Source: Allium sativum (taxonomy: Eukaryota > Streptophyta > Magnoliopsida > Asparagales > Amaryllidaceae). Taken from it: DNA of 64,000 nucleotides. The notes beneath the pieces were generated by a model. It worked only from the letters and a program-made list of their open reading frames with translations, had not been told where the DNA came from and searched no databases. Shown here one piece after another: positions 48,601 to 60,720 of the stretch (within the stretch, counting starts at the first letter, position 1; every line of letters starts with the position of its first letter). Location of the stretch: positions 110,340,625-110,404,624 of the forward strand of contig CM060911.1 in the NCBI GenBank assembly GCA_030737875.1, given 5' to 3'. The position numbers were made by a program, and so were the translations under genes.

Positions 48601-49483
48601 CAATCTCCCGCTTCGGAGGTAAGCCCTTCACCTCCTCAAACACATCTGGATATTCCCGGACCACTCTAACAGATTGCAAACTTTCGACTGAAGCGTCAAG
48701 CGATTCAAGATAACTTAGCATAACAGAATCCCTGGGATTACAAGAAATCTCGAGAGTGTTACCCAAGCGGGTCATGAGCCTAACAACTCTCCTTTCGCAA
48801 TCAAGAACGGCACCATTACTGGATAACCAGTCCATGCCCAAAATCAACCCATAGCCCGTGAAGCCCAACACAAAAGCATCACATCTAAACTCAATGCTAA
48901 GTATAGAAATCTTCAAACCCAAACATATCATAGACAAATAAGTAGAGCCCCCAATTGGGTTTGAAACAACCAAGGGATCATCTACCAGACTGGTGTCTAA
49001 GTGCAGTGACTCAACTAATGATGATGAGATAAAAGAATGCGATGCGCCTGAATCAAACAATGTACGGATAGGATGATCAAATAGAAAAACCAGACTTTCC
49101 ACGGAAATAGTTCTACCTCTCTCCTGAATCGGTGGAATCGCGAGAGCCTGTACTTGCCCCCTAGCCTGACCCGGTGCCACAAGAGCTTGCACCTGTCCTC
49201 CTGAGGTAGATCCCGTCCTTTGCCCTTTCTTAGGACAGTCTTTCACTAGATGCCCTGCTTCGCCATAGTGGAAGCAGCCAGTCTTCTTCTTCTTGCGACA
49301 ATCCTTGCTTAGGTGGCCAGGTGTCCCACAATTGAAACACTTCTTCTTTTTGCCCTTGCCACCGTTGCCTTTCCCCCCCTTTGTTTTGCTGTTGTTGCTG
49401 AGGTCTCTTTTGATCTCCCTTCTTTTCGGGCGCCTGACTAGCATTGGGACCCTTCCCTTCTTCATGCATGAGTGCCATGTCAA
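45680..49483 (-). CDS. pol: Tekay polyprotein: zinc knuckle, protease, RT, RNase H, integrase, chromodomain
   Basis: The 1267-codon frame has no nonsense codon; its first 35 or so residues are out of phase with Gag, so the ATG at 49483 is not a real start. Order: zinc knuckle [14 protein letters not shown] (49-62) and a second with Tyr for the second Cys (70-83); protease [12 protein letters not shown] (142-153, Asp144); reverse transcriptase with [10 protein letters not shown] (Asp396) and FVDD (458-461); RNase [11 protein letters not shown] (Asp607), Glu644, Asp669; integrase zinc region (His823, His830, Cys860, Cys863) and catalytic Asp893, Asp954, Glu990 with the D-35-E spacing; GPF/GPY-like region near 1128; chromodomain-like end (about 1187-1238, [17 protein letters not shown]). 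The end with TWETE..M.SLYP is typical of Tekay. All catalytic residues are present. It would copy the RNA and insert the cDNA in heterochromatin. Confidence 0.95.
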   Translation of the reverse strand: MTWHSCMKKGRVPMLVRRPKRREIKRDLSNNSKTKGGKGNGGKGKKKKCFNCGTPGHLSKDCRKKKKTGCFHYGEAGHLVKDCPKKGQRTGSTSGGQVQALVAPGQARGQVQALAIPPIQERGRTISVESLVFLFDHPIRTLFDSGASHSFISSSLVESLHLDTSLVDDPLVVSNPIGGSTYLSMICLGLKISILSIEFRCDAFVLGFTGYGLILGMDWLSSNGAVLDCERRVVRLMTRLGNTLEISCNPRDSVMLSYLESLDASVESLQSVRVVREYPDVFEEVKGLPPKREIDFRIYLVDNAKPVSLPVRHMAPRERRELHKQVGELLEKGFIRRSISEWGAPVVFATKADGSLRLCVDYRELNKLTKKNRHPLPRIDDLFDQLVGASVFSQLDLATGFHQLRVAEDSIDKTAFRTPDGFYEWLVMPFGLTNAPAYFVDLMSRVFREFLNKFVVVFVDDILVFSKSEEEHALHLGEVLKTLRAHSLKAKFSKCHFWRREVRFLGHVVSKEGIAVDPAKVVSIQDWKVPKNATEVRSFLGLAGYYRKFIKDFAKISAPLTRLTKKNLVFTWDVDCDDAFRRLKRALTTAPVLVLPDGSKPFVVYTDACGTGLGAVLMQERRVIAYGGRQLRVHEKNYPTHDLELAAIVFALKIWRHYLLGERFELFTDHKSLKYLFSQKDLNLRQQRWMEFLASYDFEIAYTPGKGNVVADALSRKRLSLSPLFVEQRSLEFISMFDFRPSIDYVPGLLASLEVRPTLLGQIGEAQRDDPQLVELIEKLIRGESSSHLSRYTLDDRGCLRRDGRLCVPQDEGLRKAILDDAHRSRMTIHPGGDKMYQDMKRVFFWAGMKKDVAEYVARCLVCQQVKAEQKKPGGLLHPLEVPQWKWDSVSMDFIDGLPRSRKGNTGIWVVVDRLTKSVHFIPVKSKRTAPWLASVYLREIVRLHGVPSSIVSDRDPIFTSEFWRSLQEAVGTQLCLSTAYHPQTDGQTERVNRVLEDLLRLCILDFGGTWEEHLPLVEFAYNNSFQSSIGMAPFEALYGRPCRSPTCWWESTDKILLGPDMIRETSEKIDLIRRRMKAAQDRQKSYADKRRTDLEFEVGDMVFVKVSPLRNVVRFGSVGKLAPRFVGPFPIKERIGRMAYRVELPDRLSGVHDVFHVSHLRKCLHETAEVVEPSLLKEMEVERDATIRRAPTRILRSETRKLRNREVRLVKVQWGEDERNATWETEAKMRSLYPFLFEGMSFNFSFIVCLVLILSLVCPLISTFDL

Positions 49484-50123
49484 CTAGCTTCTCGAAGGTG
49501 GCCCCCATAGGGATATGAGTCATAACCAACCCATGCATCGGTTCATTCAAGCCTTTCACGAACCTCAAAGCCTTCTTCTCCGGTGTATTTACCATGTCTA
49601 GGCCAAACCTTGCCAATTGATTAAACTTGTTAACATATTCCTTCACCGAGAGATTTCCTTGCTTAAGAGTCAAGAATCTTTCCATATACAAGTTTTCCTT
49701 CGCCCTTGAGAGAAACTTTGCCACAAATCTTTGCCTAAAATCCGCCCAAGAGTCAACGGGGCGTTCTCCATTAGTGACCTCCCACCAGAATGAGGCCTCT
49801 CCCTTCATTAACCAAGCAGCTAACTTGACTTTCTTTCCTTCTTCCATCTCAAAGATATCTATCAACTCTTCCACCTCCTTAAGCCAATCTCTAGCCTCCA
49901 CAAAAGTTTCATATCCTTGAAAAGGTTTCCCTCCCATAGCTTTAAACTCCTTGCAAGTCTTAGCAAAAGTATCCGTGCGAGGAGGAGGGGGAGGAGGAAG
50001 ATCGGGTGCTACGGTTGGTGGAGGAACATTCGCCGGACCCGCAGTGGTGGCCCTAGCCTCCATCAATCTCCTATACCATACTGGTACCGTCACACCCTCC
50101 GGAAAGTTAAGATCCTCAGCCAT
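49230..50123 (-). CDS. gag: Tekay Gag, frame broken near residue 250
   Basis: It starts at ATG 50123, about 180 bp after the PBS. Residues 30-50 are Pro-rich; 57-200 form the retrotransposon Gag domain ([16 protein letters not shown], then [20 protein letters not shown]); 230-246 are Lys/Gln-rich. Gag coats the RNA and builds the particle. At a run of seven G (+ strand C, 49373-49379) the frame leaves the zinc-knuckle/pol phase. Residues 251-297 are therefore out of phase and have no family resemblance. The two frames differ by one base, so this is either a recent one-base length change in a homopolymer or, less likely, a programmed shift; most Tekay elements have a single gag-pol frame. Confidence 0.9.
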   Translation of the reverse strand: MAEDLNFPEGVTVPVWYRRLMEARATTAGPANVPPPTVAPDLPPPPPPRTDTFAKTCKEFKAMGGKPFQGYETFVEARDWLKEVEELIDIFEMEEGKKVKLAAWLMKGEASFWWEVTNGERPVDSWADFRQRFVAKFLSRAKENLYMERFLTLKQGNLSVKEYVNKFNQLARFGLDMVNTPEKKALRFVKGLNEPMHGLVMTHIPMGATFEKLVDMALMHEEGKGPNASQAPEKKGDQKRPQQQQQNKGGERQRWQGQKEEVFQLWDTWPPKQGLSQEEEDWLLPLWRSRASSERLS

Positions 50124-50304
50124 GCTGAAACGAAAAAGGAAAGATTCAAAACGGAGAATTCGAAGGATATAGATATGGCTATTGGGGATTATGCTTTTCT
50201 TTCAAAAACTTTTCTCTTTAAAGACATGTTTTTGAAAATATCTCTTCCAAAAATGTTTTTAGAAAAATAGTTTTCTAAAAATTTTATCTGTTCCGGTAAC
50301 CTTT

Positions 50305-50316
50305 GCTCTGATACCA
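50305..50316 (-). other. Primer binding site, initiator Met tRNA type
   Basis: The - strand reads tggtatcagagc two bases after the 5' LTR end, the standard PBS of plant chromoviruses complementary to the 3' end of initiator tRNA-Met. Confidence 0.95.
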
Positions 50317-51589
50317 CGTGTAACACCTCACACCCGCTATGGTCACTCATATAGGGAATGCCATGGCATCGATGGAGTATTTTAGTGAATATAGAACAGA
50401 AAAATTACAACAAGACAGATATAAATAGTACTTGAAATTTTAAAACATCATCTCATAACAGCGGAAGTAAAACATGTCTGGTTACATCATAAAGTCAAGT
50501 ACAATATCCATCAAATAAATTTATACATAATCCCATTCTCAACAATAGCCATGACAAAAGAAAAGATAACTGGATAACTGGAGCTTTACATCTACCCAAG
50601 CTCCTAAAGACTGGAACAGCAATCCGATCAAACTCCACTACTGCTAGGATCCACCGTAGGACCTGAGGGTTGGGAAAAAAGATAAAAACAACGGGGTCAG
50701 ACATAAGTCTGAGTGAGTCCTATAACTTTAACAATACAATCATTAAAATAACCAGAGAAGACATAAGTTTGACATATGGTAATGTCTGGGGATGAATGGC
50801 TATACCAAGCAGTTTGGTAGACCTAGGATAAACTAAGATAACCGCAAAGACGCATCTACCCACCCAAGGGTAATTACTACACTGCACCACACCAGTCATC
50901 CCTACTTAAAGGTTGATCCCTCCCAAGGACTTAGAAAATTTTCCCAGTAGTTCTTGTACCCCTAGCTGACTACATAGGTGCCGTCTGCCCCTATCTCCAC
51001 TAGGTGTACCCACTACTCCTAAGCGATCGGCTCCCTACCGTAGATACCCGTGCTGGCCCCACAGTGGGGTGTATCACTCCCCAAAGTGGCAACCCGATAC
51101 AACAAGCGGTGCACGGCTTATATCTACACGATGCAACAACGTCTTACCTACCAGCCCGGGTCCACACACGCATATGAAACCCGTTGGACTTGCGTTGCCA
51201 CCGCTAACCCGTTTTGGCCTCTTATAATCAAGCCCAATATGCGTGTCCCGTCACTCGACATGGGTCGAGCCCACAAAGATACGTTTGGGATATTGGTTGA
51301 AATGGGCCCCCACAAGCTACCCACCTAAGCTTGTCACTTATCTAGTGAATCCCACTTAACCCTTTAATCATGTTTAATTACATGTTTCACTTGGTTAAGT
51401 ATTCTAATCGTATTTTCTATTGCCACCCAAGGCAACCCACTAGATTCCACATGCCACCCAAGGCAACCACTGAATTTCCACGTGCCACCCAAGGCACCCA
51501 CTTAACCCCCTCATGCCCCACTACATGCTAATATGGTTAAGTGTTTCTTAATTAATTAAGACCGTGATCTCCCACAAAGACCTCCCACA

Positions 51590-51785
51590 TTAGACTGGCT
51601 GTTATGACCGCCTGGTTAAGCCGGTAGAGTCCGGGCAGTCTAACGTCATAACAGAGTCTAATCTCGTGTCTTTACTTTAATCACGTATTTAATTTATGGC
51701 TAAGACCTCTCACATTGGGCTGACATTTGTAGCAACTGGTTAAGCCGGTCGGGTCCGGGCAGTTTTACACTACAAATGAGTCCAA
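51590..51785 (-). other. Pair of two-tier hairpins in the 5' LTR
   Basis: The copies at 51590-51661 and 51715-51785 have the same stems as in the 3' LTR. One loop differs by a single base (gggcagtcta against gggcagtctt). Located in the transcribed R-U5. Confidence 0.75.
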
Positions 51786-52952
51786 CCTCGTGTCTTAGTC
51801 GATTAATTACACCTAATTAATCACCCCCATAATTAATTATCCCTAATTAATTACACATTTTTCATAACATGGGTAGACCTAACTCAATAGGTAAATTCCC
51901 ATGGGGTAGACCTAACTCAATAGGTAAATTCCCACTTATGTTAATTTATTTTTATGGTATGCTTAATCATACCCAATCACACTTTTATTAACATATTTAT
52001 TCACCCCATCGTACCCACGTAAATCGTTCTCTTTCCATGACATAATAAAGGAAAGGTCCATCACAAGTATCATGGGTTTCACCACATCTTAGCATATAAC
52101 TTTATCATGGGTTAAGAGGATGTCAACTTGCATATATGAGCATATATTAACCCAACTACATTTAACCCAAACTTGCATATCATCATACCTATATCTTGCA
52201 TAACATGTTGAACTTGCATATAAGCATTCTCATAACTTGCATAACATGTTAAACATGCATTTAAGCATACACATAACTTGCATAGGCATTCACATACTTG
52301 CATAAACATGCATAACTTGCATATCATGTTAAACTTGCATTTAAGCATACACATAACTTGCATAAGCATTCTCACACTTGCATGAGCATTCACATACTTG
52401 CATAAGCATGCATAACTTGCATATCATGTTAAACTTGCAATTAAGCATATACATAACTTGCATATGAACTTTCATAACATCATACACATAGCATTACACA
52501 CATAACTTGCATATGAACTTGCATAACTCACTTGTTTCAACATGCATAAACCCACTTATTAAATATGCATAAACCCACTTGTTAAACATGCATAATCCAT
52601 CTTATTAAACATGCATAAAACCACTTATTACATATGCATAAACATAAGATGACATAGAGTAGCATATCATTATAAATGATTCAAACTCTATAATCCGCAT
52701 TCAAGACCATAAGTCTCATTACACCCAATCTACTTACCTTAACAATTGATGTTAAAGTGATAGAAACTCACCAAACCCAATATTAGCAAACTTATGAAGT
52801 GGATTTAGTTGCTAAATATGAAGAAGATGATGATTAGAGGTTGATTAGCTTGCAACTTCCTTCATAGATTAGTGGAGGCTCCTTCTAGGATTTAATTTGG
52901 CGGCATGAGGCCATCATTTCTATTTTTAGTATGGATTAGGGTAGGTTTAGGG

Positions 52953-52963
52953 TGTATTTATAG
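52953..52963 (-). promoter_or_regulatory. LTR TATA box (5' LTR, element promoter)
   Basis: The - strand reads ctataaataca. The genomic RNA would start about 30 bp further on, leaving roughly 2.6 kb of R-U5 leader before the PBS. Confidence 0.65.
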
Positions 52964-53103
52964 ATTAGGTGAGTGTTTTAGGCCCTTAGATTAACCCTAG
53001 GTTAGATTAGGACCCTTAGATTTAGGAAATCTCTAGAACCAGCCCTCTAAGCCAGCCTAGAACCCAACCTGGTGCACCCAGGTTCACTGGACGCCACGCC
53101 CCT

Positions 53104-53195
53104 GTCGACAGGCAAGTCGACAGGCAAGTCGACACCCCTGTCGACAGGCCTGTCGATAGCCCTGTCGACATGGGTAGGGCGGGAATCTTCCCGCC
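53104..53195 (-). promoter_or_regulatory. U3: GTCGAC 12-bp array and E2F-like palindrome (5' LTR)
   Basis: GTCGAC at 53104, 53116, 53128, 53140 and 53164, with GTCGAT at 53152, an exact 12-bp period; one unit more than the 3' LTR. The E2F-like inverted repeat ggcgggaatcttcccgcc follows at 53178-53195. Confidence 0.6.
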
Positions 53196-53450
53196 TGACC
53201 CCGCCTGTTCCATTCCAAAATCTGCAATTTAAAATTTTAAATCTGTTCTTTAGTTTTGAATTTTCTGCAAACTTCATCGGGCCATAACTGGGCCATACGG
53301 ACTCCGATTTTCGAAAACTCGGACTCTATTTTGCGTATTTTTCCGAGACGAACGAAATGACGCAGCCCGTTTCCCTTAATTCCCACATCTGAGATTATTT
53401 ATCCTGTAATTAGTGAATTTTAGTATTAACCCAAAATACGGGGTGTTACA

Positions 53451-53455
53451 ATCAT
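53451..53455. repeat. Target site duplication, right copy
   Basis: atcat, matching 42053-42057. Confidence 0.9.
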
Positions 53456-54768
53456 TTTCATTATTTAAACTCGTTCCCCCACCATGCTTCGCAAGGTAAC
53501 TCGTACTAGCATCCGAAACTGAAACACCTCCCTTATTGTCTGAAGAAATGGGTCTAGATGTCAGTTCTTTAAGTTAAGTTGGCAACCCTAATTTAATTTT
53601 TATTTCGTTTGGTATTTGCACTGTGCAACTCAAGGCAACCCTTTGCTAGGCAATGAAACAATTCTTTCTTGTTCATTTGACTTCCGTACTGCGCAAAGCA
53701 ATAGAGCCAGTTTCTTATTATGATATCTGTACCACACGAAGTAATGTGATTCCTCCTTCTAATCCCCATCCCATGCTTTGTAAGGTAACCCCTCACTAAC
53801 ACGAGAACGAAGGCTTATTATTTTAGTTATTTGGTTCCCCCAATTTATTTCCCCAATATTTAATTGATTCCCCTAATTTATTTCACTCATTGGTACCTCT
53901 AATGTTTTCACAAATGCAAATGTCGTGTACATAGCTACCCACCAAATAACATGTGCAACTTTCAATGGTGTCCTACCAAATTCAATAAACACTTATCTCT
54001 GAAAGGTGACCCCTTCCGACTTCAATAGACAAATATTGATTTACTTCAAAGGAAAACCCCTCTGGCACCATGCATTACCCATCTTCGAAAGGTATCCTTT
54101 TCCGACTTCATAAGACAAACAATCATTTACTCCAAAGGTAACCCCTCCGACACCATACAATTCCCCCCAAAGATACCCCTTTCAGATCCATGCTGTCAAG
54201 CAATAAATCAAGACATGTCGTCAAAACCATGACGATAGGATATAGAGGTAGAAACCTCTAACTCCTTTATGTAATCATCAAGTAAAAACTTCCCTTGTTG
54301 TCATTGCCGACGGCGATAGCCGTCGAGGCAAAACCTCAAATCTTATTAAAAAAAACTTCTTCTCGGACTCTTAACCACGTCTAAGGAAATAAGTTTAGGA
54401 AAATAAGTTTATAGAGGTTTGTCATCGTAGGCAATGACTTCAAGGGTTTTGGAAGCATGAGCTCCTAGTTTAGAAAACAGTTAAGTCTCTCCCTTTTGGT
54501 TTCCAAAGAGGTGTAACATCCTTATATAAAACAGTTCTTTCTTATGTACGACCCCCCTTCGTCCCTGCCGAAAAGGTGGAGGTGGAGCTACTTATAGTGC
54601 AATTAACCTTTAAAACATACAAATATCAATATCAAAGCTCCTTCAGAAGGTAAGAGGCGGGTATCTGAATATTTCCTATATCATGCATATGATATTCCAA
54701 CGATTCAGCGCTATTGAAAGGTGGCTTCCGATAGTGTTAGAATGTTGCTTTTGGAAAGACAATGACAC
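53456..54768. repeat. Low-copy degenerate repeats, no gene
   Basis: Words such as aaaggtaacccctccgacac and ttcgcaaggtaac recur every 60-110 bp (near 53485, 53780, 54000, 54060, 54090 and 54140), together with accatgc. They look like an old, eroded tandem array. No coding frame is supportable. Confidence 0.45.
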
Positions 54769-57700
54769 AGTAACACCCCGTATTTTATATAAATAATAAA
54801 TGGAAACATCAATAAATCATGATTTTAGAATTTAGCCCCAAAACATATACCATTGCGTTCATGGCAATTTTTTGATTCATTTTGATGTATGACTTGTCCA
54901 AAACAAAGCCCTATGAGAAAGTTATTAACGAATTAATAATTAAAAGGTTGCATGCGTATATACGCACACAAATTAGAGATTTGAAATTAAATATAAGTTA
55001 TAACTGGAAATAATAATTCATATGTGTTATATTAAGAAATAAAGTAAACTTTCCAAATTAACGTTAAACGAATATTCAATCGGAAGAAATGCACGTTCAG
55101 ACCCAGGGGATGGGTCGACCCACCTCTATGGTGGGTCGATAGAGGTTTCAACCTACCAGAGCCAGATCTGCTTTGGTCTGTGACATGTTTTTATGGTTTA
55201 TACAGCTCGGATTTTATATTATCGAATCCGATGGACCAAAATTTCTTGTACACCTATAAATAAACTAGCAGGGCCTAGCTTTCAACTCATATTTTCTAAG
55301 ACGACGCCGAGGCTCTGCCATTTTCTTTCTTCTCCAAATCTTTTAGAAATTAGAAAATTAGTTTTAGGAGATTCTGATTCAATATTTGAAGATAAAAAAA
55401 TGTGAATCTACAACACAGGTGTTCAGATTTTGATCAACGTGAGATTAAGTTAGGAAGACCACGGAATAACAGATCTAAATCAAAGTGGATTTAAATTATG
55501 CCATTTGGTAACGGTATATTTACCATTTGTATTTCCCTGTAATTTCTTAATATGATAAATAATTGAAACTTTTAGTTCAATCTGCTTGGGAAAAACGTTG
55601 AAATTATAACTATTGTATAAAACCTATATGCATCAATCTTCTATTTGAGTAGAATGTTATTGTAACACTCACATTATGAAATGTGAAATAAACGTGAAAA
55701 TGTCCTTAAGTATTAGTATGCCTAATTGGCTAAGAAAATTTACAGTAACTATGGAAAGTATGAATCAGAAACTCAATGTCTAACTCAAAAATTAAAAAGA
55801 TAGAGTTTTGTAGTGGACCGAGTTAGTTGGATATAGGGAAGAATGATATTTCCATAAAGAGAAAATTCTGAGAACGTAGCTCCAAGAAGAGAAAGAAAAA
55901 GGGGATTAGTGTGGAATAGATATTCTTTTATCATATTGCACACTAGTCAAATAAAATATATGCATGTCCACATTAGAAAAAAAAGAAATAACTTGCAACT
56001 ACGGAATCTGAGTTGGGTGTACTGGGGAATAGAACATTATATATTTCAGTTAACCAAACTAATGAGGTGCATGAAAGGTTTTCCTGAAATAATGAAATGT
56101 ACATGACGATAATTAAAAAGAAAGATTTCAACAATAAAGGTTGGTTCATATTAAGGGACCTCAATAAAAGAAGGGTGAATGGGGAAATTTAACATATTGG
56201 AACTGAATATATTAATGAGGATGTAACATAATAGGTAGGCTTGTCCTAGGGACAAGTGGAAAATATAACATGGATTATAACAAATAAAAAGGAAACTTAT
56301 TAATAAGCCTTGGTTAAAGGAACTAAGTTAATAAGTAGATAACAACAAGAGGTTGTAATGATGGGATTATGATTAAATAAGAAAGAATGAATTAGGATTA
56401 CTATTAATAGACTTATAAAAGGGAAATATGAATTCTAATAAAAGAAATCAATAATAAGCGAGAGCCCGCTCTGGCGACAAAGAGCTAAAGAAAGGAAGTA
56501 AGTATTCAATTTTTAGCTAATGAATCTAGTAACTTGAGATAACAATGTTAATGTGAATAATCAAGTTAATTAGCAACATGAAGAGATACGACAAGAGATG
56601 GATTAAAAGATTAGACATAGAATCTAATAACACATTAGTGTAATATGCTTGGACCAGTCCGCATGTAGGAAGGTGAAAAACCCAACGAGGTAGATCATCG
56701 AGGTGTCCTGAGACATGGGAGGAGTACGTCCATCAGATTATTCTTCCTGGTTATTCTGTTGGTTATTCTATTTGCTTTCTCTATGGGACTGGAGGGAAGC
56801 ACACGACTTCCGAGGGACATGGTAGGGTACTCTGTAATGGTCCTCTGTTGTGGTACATGCTCAGGCTGTACTCGCAGAGGTTTGTTCTACGTGTTACTAC
56901 CCAGTGAGTGAACCTTGACAGAAACAATAGCTTGGCAGTCAGCAGGCTGTGGCGGATGACGTTAGGTGATTCAGCATTGCCTTGGGAAGAGGATGGGTCA
57001 GGACCAATACATGATAGTAATCGTTGGGTACATGTCATCGTAGTCAGTGGGATTCAAAAAGACTAGAGCTAAACCAAGATACCATCGATCTTTCACTATC
57101 GAGACGTTGGTTGAGAGACACGCCAAATTGGATGATTAGATTGTTTGCTAGGGGGACGTCACTTAACCCTTGATATAGTCATTCACTAGTCTAGGGAGGT
57201 ATCAGGTGGAACCATAACCACCGAGAAAATGCAGACCATATTCTGGATATCTATATTGTAGGCCTTTTTGGGCAAACGTTTATAGATATGGAAAGCTCCC
57301 GACCGAGTTCCGTGCATTCAGATGTAGCTCTATTACAGGATTCAGTGTATAGTAGGTTGTACATTTATATGAGGGTCTAGATACATGCACTCAGTGGTGT
57401 ATCGTAGACGAGAGGGCATTACTCTGTGTTGAGGCTTGATTCAATCGAGGAATTCGGATATGACCATTTGTATGCTTGTGTGGCATAACATAGCATTTCT
57501 GAGCTGTAATGTGGCATGGTAATATGAATTTCCATTCATCGTTCAGTGTAGGATGAGAGTTGCATATGTTTCATGGTGTGACGGCGGAGACCGTGCGAAG
57601 AGGATACTATGGAGAATACCTTGACATGTTGGGTGTAATTACATATATGCTATATTAGGTTAATCTACTAGGGAGTAGATGAGTACGACATGGGCATGAA

Positions 57701-58076
57701 ACCTTGAGTGTTGTTAACCCAAGTAACCTAATAAATAGAAAACATAACTGAATGGTATATGTAAGGTTATTTCAGAATGTATAATTTGTCTTGTCACCAG
57801 AACTTTGTGTTCTGACTCCCTCTTTATAACACACTCGCTGGTTGGATTTATGACAGAGATATGATTGCTTTAGGTACTGGTTAGGTTGTCTTATTACCTT
57901 GGTAAGGCTATACTTGATTATATTATATTTTATCCATTCTAGTGTGAGATGTTTACTGAGCTTTGATATGTTTATTATCTATTTATTTTTTGCAAGATAC
58001 CAGACAAGCCGATTCGAGTTTCGATAGATTGGGATTTTTGAAAAAAATTCGGTCTGTCAAAATTCAAGTTGCTACA
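54769..58076 (+). repeat. Long LTR of a second Tekay-like element (+ orientation)
   Basis: It begins agtaacaccccgtatttt (first base changed from t of tgtaac) and ends gttgctaca, followed after two bases by a PBS. The U3 has ggatgggtcgacccacc words (about 55105-55145), then a TATA box (55254-55263) and a long R-U5. At 3308 bp its size resembles the other LTRs here. Apart from the first and last bases it is not obviously similar to the Tekay LTR, so it is a different family. I did not find its partner LTR in the window. Confidence 0.75.
55254..55263 (+). promoter_or_regulatory. LTR TATA box
   Basis: ctataaataa, about 485 bp after the LTR start, consistent with the position in the Tekay LTRs. 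Confidence 0.5.
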
Positions 58077-58078
58077 TA

Positions 58079-58089
58079 TGGTATCAGAG
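58079..58089 (+). other. Primer binding site
   Basis: tggtatcagag, followed by tgaggtt. It is of the initiator Met tRNA type and fixes the orientation and right end of the preceding LTR. Confidence 0.85.
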
Positions 58090-59150
58090 TGAGGTTTAGG
58101 GTTCCTGTAAAATAGTGAGTGAATATATTTGTATAATCTTAAATAGGTAAGAATTTACAATTTACAATTCTAGTGTGAGATGTTTAATGGTGTAGCAGTT
58201 GACATTGAAATTGTTCATTTTCATTAGAAGATTAATGATTTGGATGTAGAACCATTGAAGAAAGAGGCGACCTGCCAACCTTCGAAGTTGACTGTAAGTG
58301 GAAGGTACTCGAGCCTTCCTTGGACTTCTCCCTCTTTTAGAGACCATCAATTTTTCACTACACGCGATCCACTTAAAAGATCGAAAAGCTCTAAGATTGA
58401 CAACTACTGCTTGATGGTTAATTTTTAGATGATGTAATATCTTATCCAAATAATGGACTACTACCTTCCCTAACTACATCAAATTTATGCTTCATAAGCT
58501 CACGACTATGACAGACACAAGTATTCTTTCACTCAACAAACAATGAAGATAAAGAGCAGGATTAAAGATTTAAAAATATTAGCCAAAGCCCTAAACGAAG
58601 CATTGGAGTCTTGGATTTCTTTTATCGACGATGCTGACTTTACACGGAGGAAGGATAAAAATGTGTAACAAATTCTATTGATGGTAATTCATCATATCAC
58701 AAGCTTTTCCCCTTATGCAAAAATCTTAAATAAATCATCCCTAGAATTCATTGCTTGACAAAATTTTCTAAATAACGTTAGACAAGGAAGAAATTGAGAT
58801 ACCAAGACTTGTTCACTATAGAAAAGGCAAAACAAATAATGAAGAAGCAGTTCAGAGGAAACCATTTGGAAAATGAATGGGTTCAAGTAACTATTGGAAA
58901 TGACGGTACAAGTGAGGAGAAACGTTAGGAAAAGTGGAACAGACAGTCGACCGACCCTATTGGATATTTTCAGGTTTAATCGTTGCTAATAAATCAGGAA
59001 GGGAAGAAAAAATAAACAATAATATATAAGGGTCAGGTTGACCCAGCTCTCGAGTGGGTCGACCCATGGGTTAACACATCCTGAAGGCTGGTAGACCAAG
59101 GGTCGACACACCATGAAGGTTGGTCGACCCACCTACGATATGTATGTGAA
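58090..59150. other. Internal region without gag; GTCGAC-rich patch
   Basis: No Gag domain or other coding frame follows the PBS. At 59036-59135 several ggtcgacccac / gggtcgac words recur, reminiscent of the U3 regions of the LTRs here, so a truncated LTR may be embedded. Confidence 0.4.
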
Positions 59151-59155
59151 ATAAA

Positions 59156-60720
59156 ATGACGAAGCCTACAACTTTGTCATTTTATTTCTTCCTCCCTACA
59201 CGAACACAACAAAACCCATTTTCCACTACCACTTCTAACACCCACCACCGCTCCAAAACTCCACAGTTTTTTGCAAATTTGGTATCAAATCGAAGCCTTC
59301 GACCTTCTCGATCCAGATGTACACATATTTCTCACGGATTGAAATAAAATTTGCCATGCCTCCAAGTCCCTCTTTAGCTGCCCTTTTTTCCTAATCAAAC
59401 CCCCAAGAGATTGCTTGGTGCCGCAACCTTAGGTGTGTAGTGGAAGCTTATGTGAATTCTATCGGATATCAGATTTTGCTCGGGAGACCCTTTGATTTTG
59501 CAAACTTTATGGGAACCTCCTTAGAGCATCTTTTTCATGATGCAAGGTTACATGCTATACTCAATCAAAATACGGTAGAAGGACTGCTTATCCAACGTTA
59601 GTTCATCTTTTTTATGAAAATTTAAGATATAAAGATGAGAATGGAGAGGCAATATTTTAGACTAAGGTGAAGGGGACACATATTATTTTTACCGAGAGGC
59701 AGTTTGGAGAGATGCTCGATATTAGAGGAGAGGGTTTACACTTGGAGGAGGTTGAGATGACTTGTTTAGCCGTATTTGGCATGGTTTTTGTGGATGTTGA
59801 TCACAGGGCTTGGAATATAGGGCATTTGCGCCCATTAGCTATAGTGGTTATACGCATCTTTTAGTATATCCTGACTGCTCGGACATGAAGTTCAACAGAG
59901 TTACTTCCACAATTAGGCAAGCTACTAACTCTAGTTTTGCTTGACTTGAGGTCAACTGAGCAAGGGCGATTATGGAATATTTTGCTACCTCCTTTGATAT
60001 CAGATAATCTACCATTTCATTTGGACATCTTTGGACTGTAGTGTTTAGACATGCTGGATTCCTTTAGGGAATGAGAGTTCTACCACCGAGTCCCACCCCC
60101 TTATAGATGCGTCCACTTTGACTAGGATGCACATCAATTTAGCCCAATTATAGGAGGAGGCCCAGCCTATGGAGCATGAGGATGAGTTTGGGGTAGGTGG
60201 TGGAGATGGAGGGTATGAGGTCACCAAGACCAGGGAGATCAACAGGACCAGGAAGGTCAACAGTTTGACCTAGTAGGATTTCAGCATGAGGCAGTAGTTG
60301 AGTATTGGCCCTAGGCAGAGTTTGGCGACCACTTTGCACCAGAGGAACGACATGGGCAGTATTAGTATTTTGACCCTTCAGCGAGATATGAGCAGCATAG
60401 TGCAGAGCAGTACTAGGGAGGCATTGGGTCTTCCCGGTCATCACAGTGGGGCTCATGTCCAGCACCGCGGCCATGGGATTTAAGGGCAGAGGTTTGGTCT
60501 ATTTCTGAGAGGCAAGAATAGTTGGATAGAGAGCACCACGGTATCTTGCTTCGACAGCAAGATACGACCCACGCATAGGTAGAGTTTTCTCAAACCCAAC
60601 AACAGTCCTTATAGAAGATGTTTGCATCCCAATAGTGATTTGAGCAGATGCAGCTGGAGATGCATGATATGCACTTGGAGGTTAAGGATAACATTAGGCA
60701 TCAGGAGGAACGCATAGGTG
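59156..60720 (+). pseudogene. Putative plant transposon protein (PF20167-like), decayed
   Basis: From ATG 59156 the + strand gives a Ser/Thr/Pro-rich start (MTKPTTLSFYFFLPTRTQQN) and then, across several stops and frame changes, pieces of a known transposon-associated protein type: VHLFYENLRYKDENGEAIF (about 59605-59660), VKGTHIIFTERQFGEMLDIR (about 59667-59726), EEVEMTCLAVFG, a Gln/Tyr-rich segment HFAPEERHGQYQYFDPSARY (about 60330-60395) and a C-terminal coiled coil (EQMQLEMHDMHLEVKDNIRHQEER, 60640-60710). This fits plant retroelement-borne proteins of unknown function that carry the pattern (V)..FY.NL...(g)...V(R/K)G..I. The role is unknown. At least six breaks are visible. It occupies the place of gag-pol behind the PBS at 58079. 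Confidence 0.5.

Larger units (their letters stand above)
42058..53450 (-). mobile_element. Ty3/gypsy Tekay-type chromovirus, near complete
   Basis: Complete structure on the - strand: 5' LTR 50319-53450, PBS 50305-50316, gag 50123 to about 49380, pol to 45680, PPT 45177-45189, 3' LTR 42058-45176. The target duplication is exact: atcat at 42053-42057 and 53451-53455. The domain order protease, RT, RNase H, integrase, C-terminal chromodomain and the long LTRs place it in the Tekay/Del chromoviruses. By eye the two LTRs differ at only about 15-20 positions plus a few short indels in 3.1 kb (about 0.6 percent), so insertion was recent. gag and pol are out of frame at one site. Confidence 0.95.
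50319..53450 (-). repeat. 5' LTR of the Tekay element
   Basis: 3132 bp, nearly identical to 42058-45176. Visible differences include one base in the first ten (cacctca against caccccа-type), several single substitutions, one or two single-base indels and one extra 12-bp unit in the GTCGAC array (53104-53169). It should carry the active promoter. Confidence 0.95.

Noticed and set aside
45699..49920. Several + strand frames of 60-175 codons across the Tekay element
   Set aside because: Antisense shadows of gag-pol.
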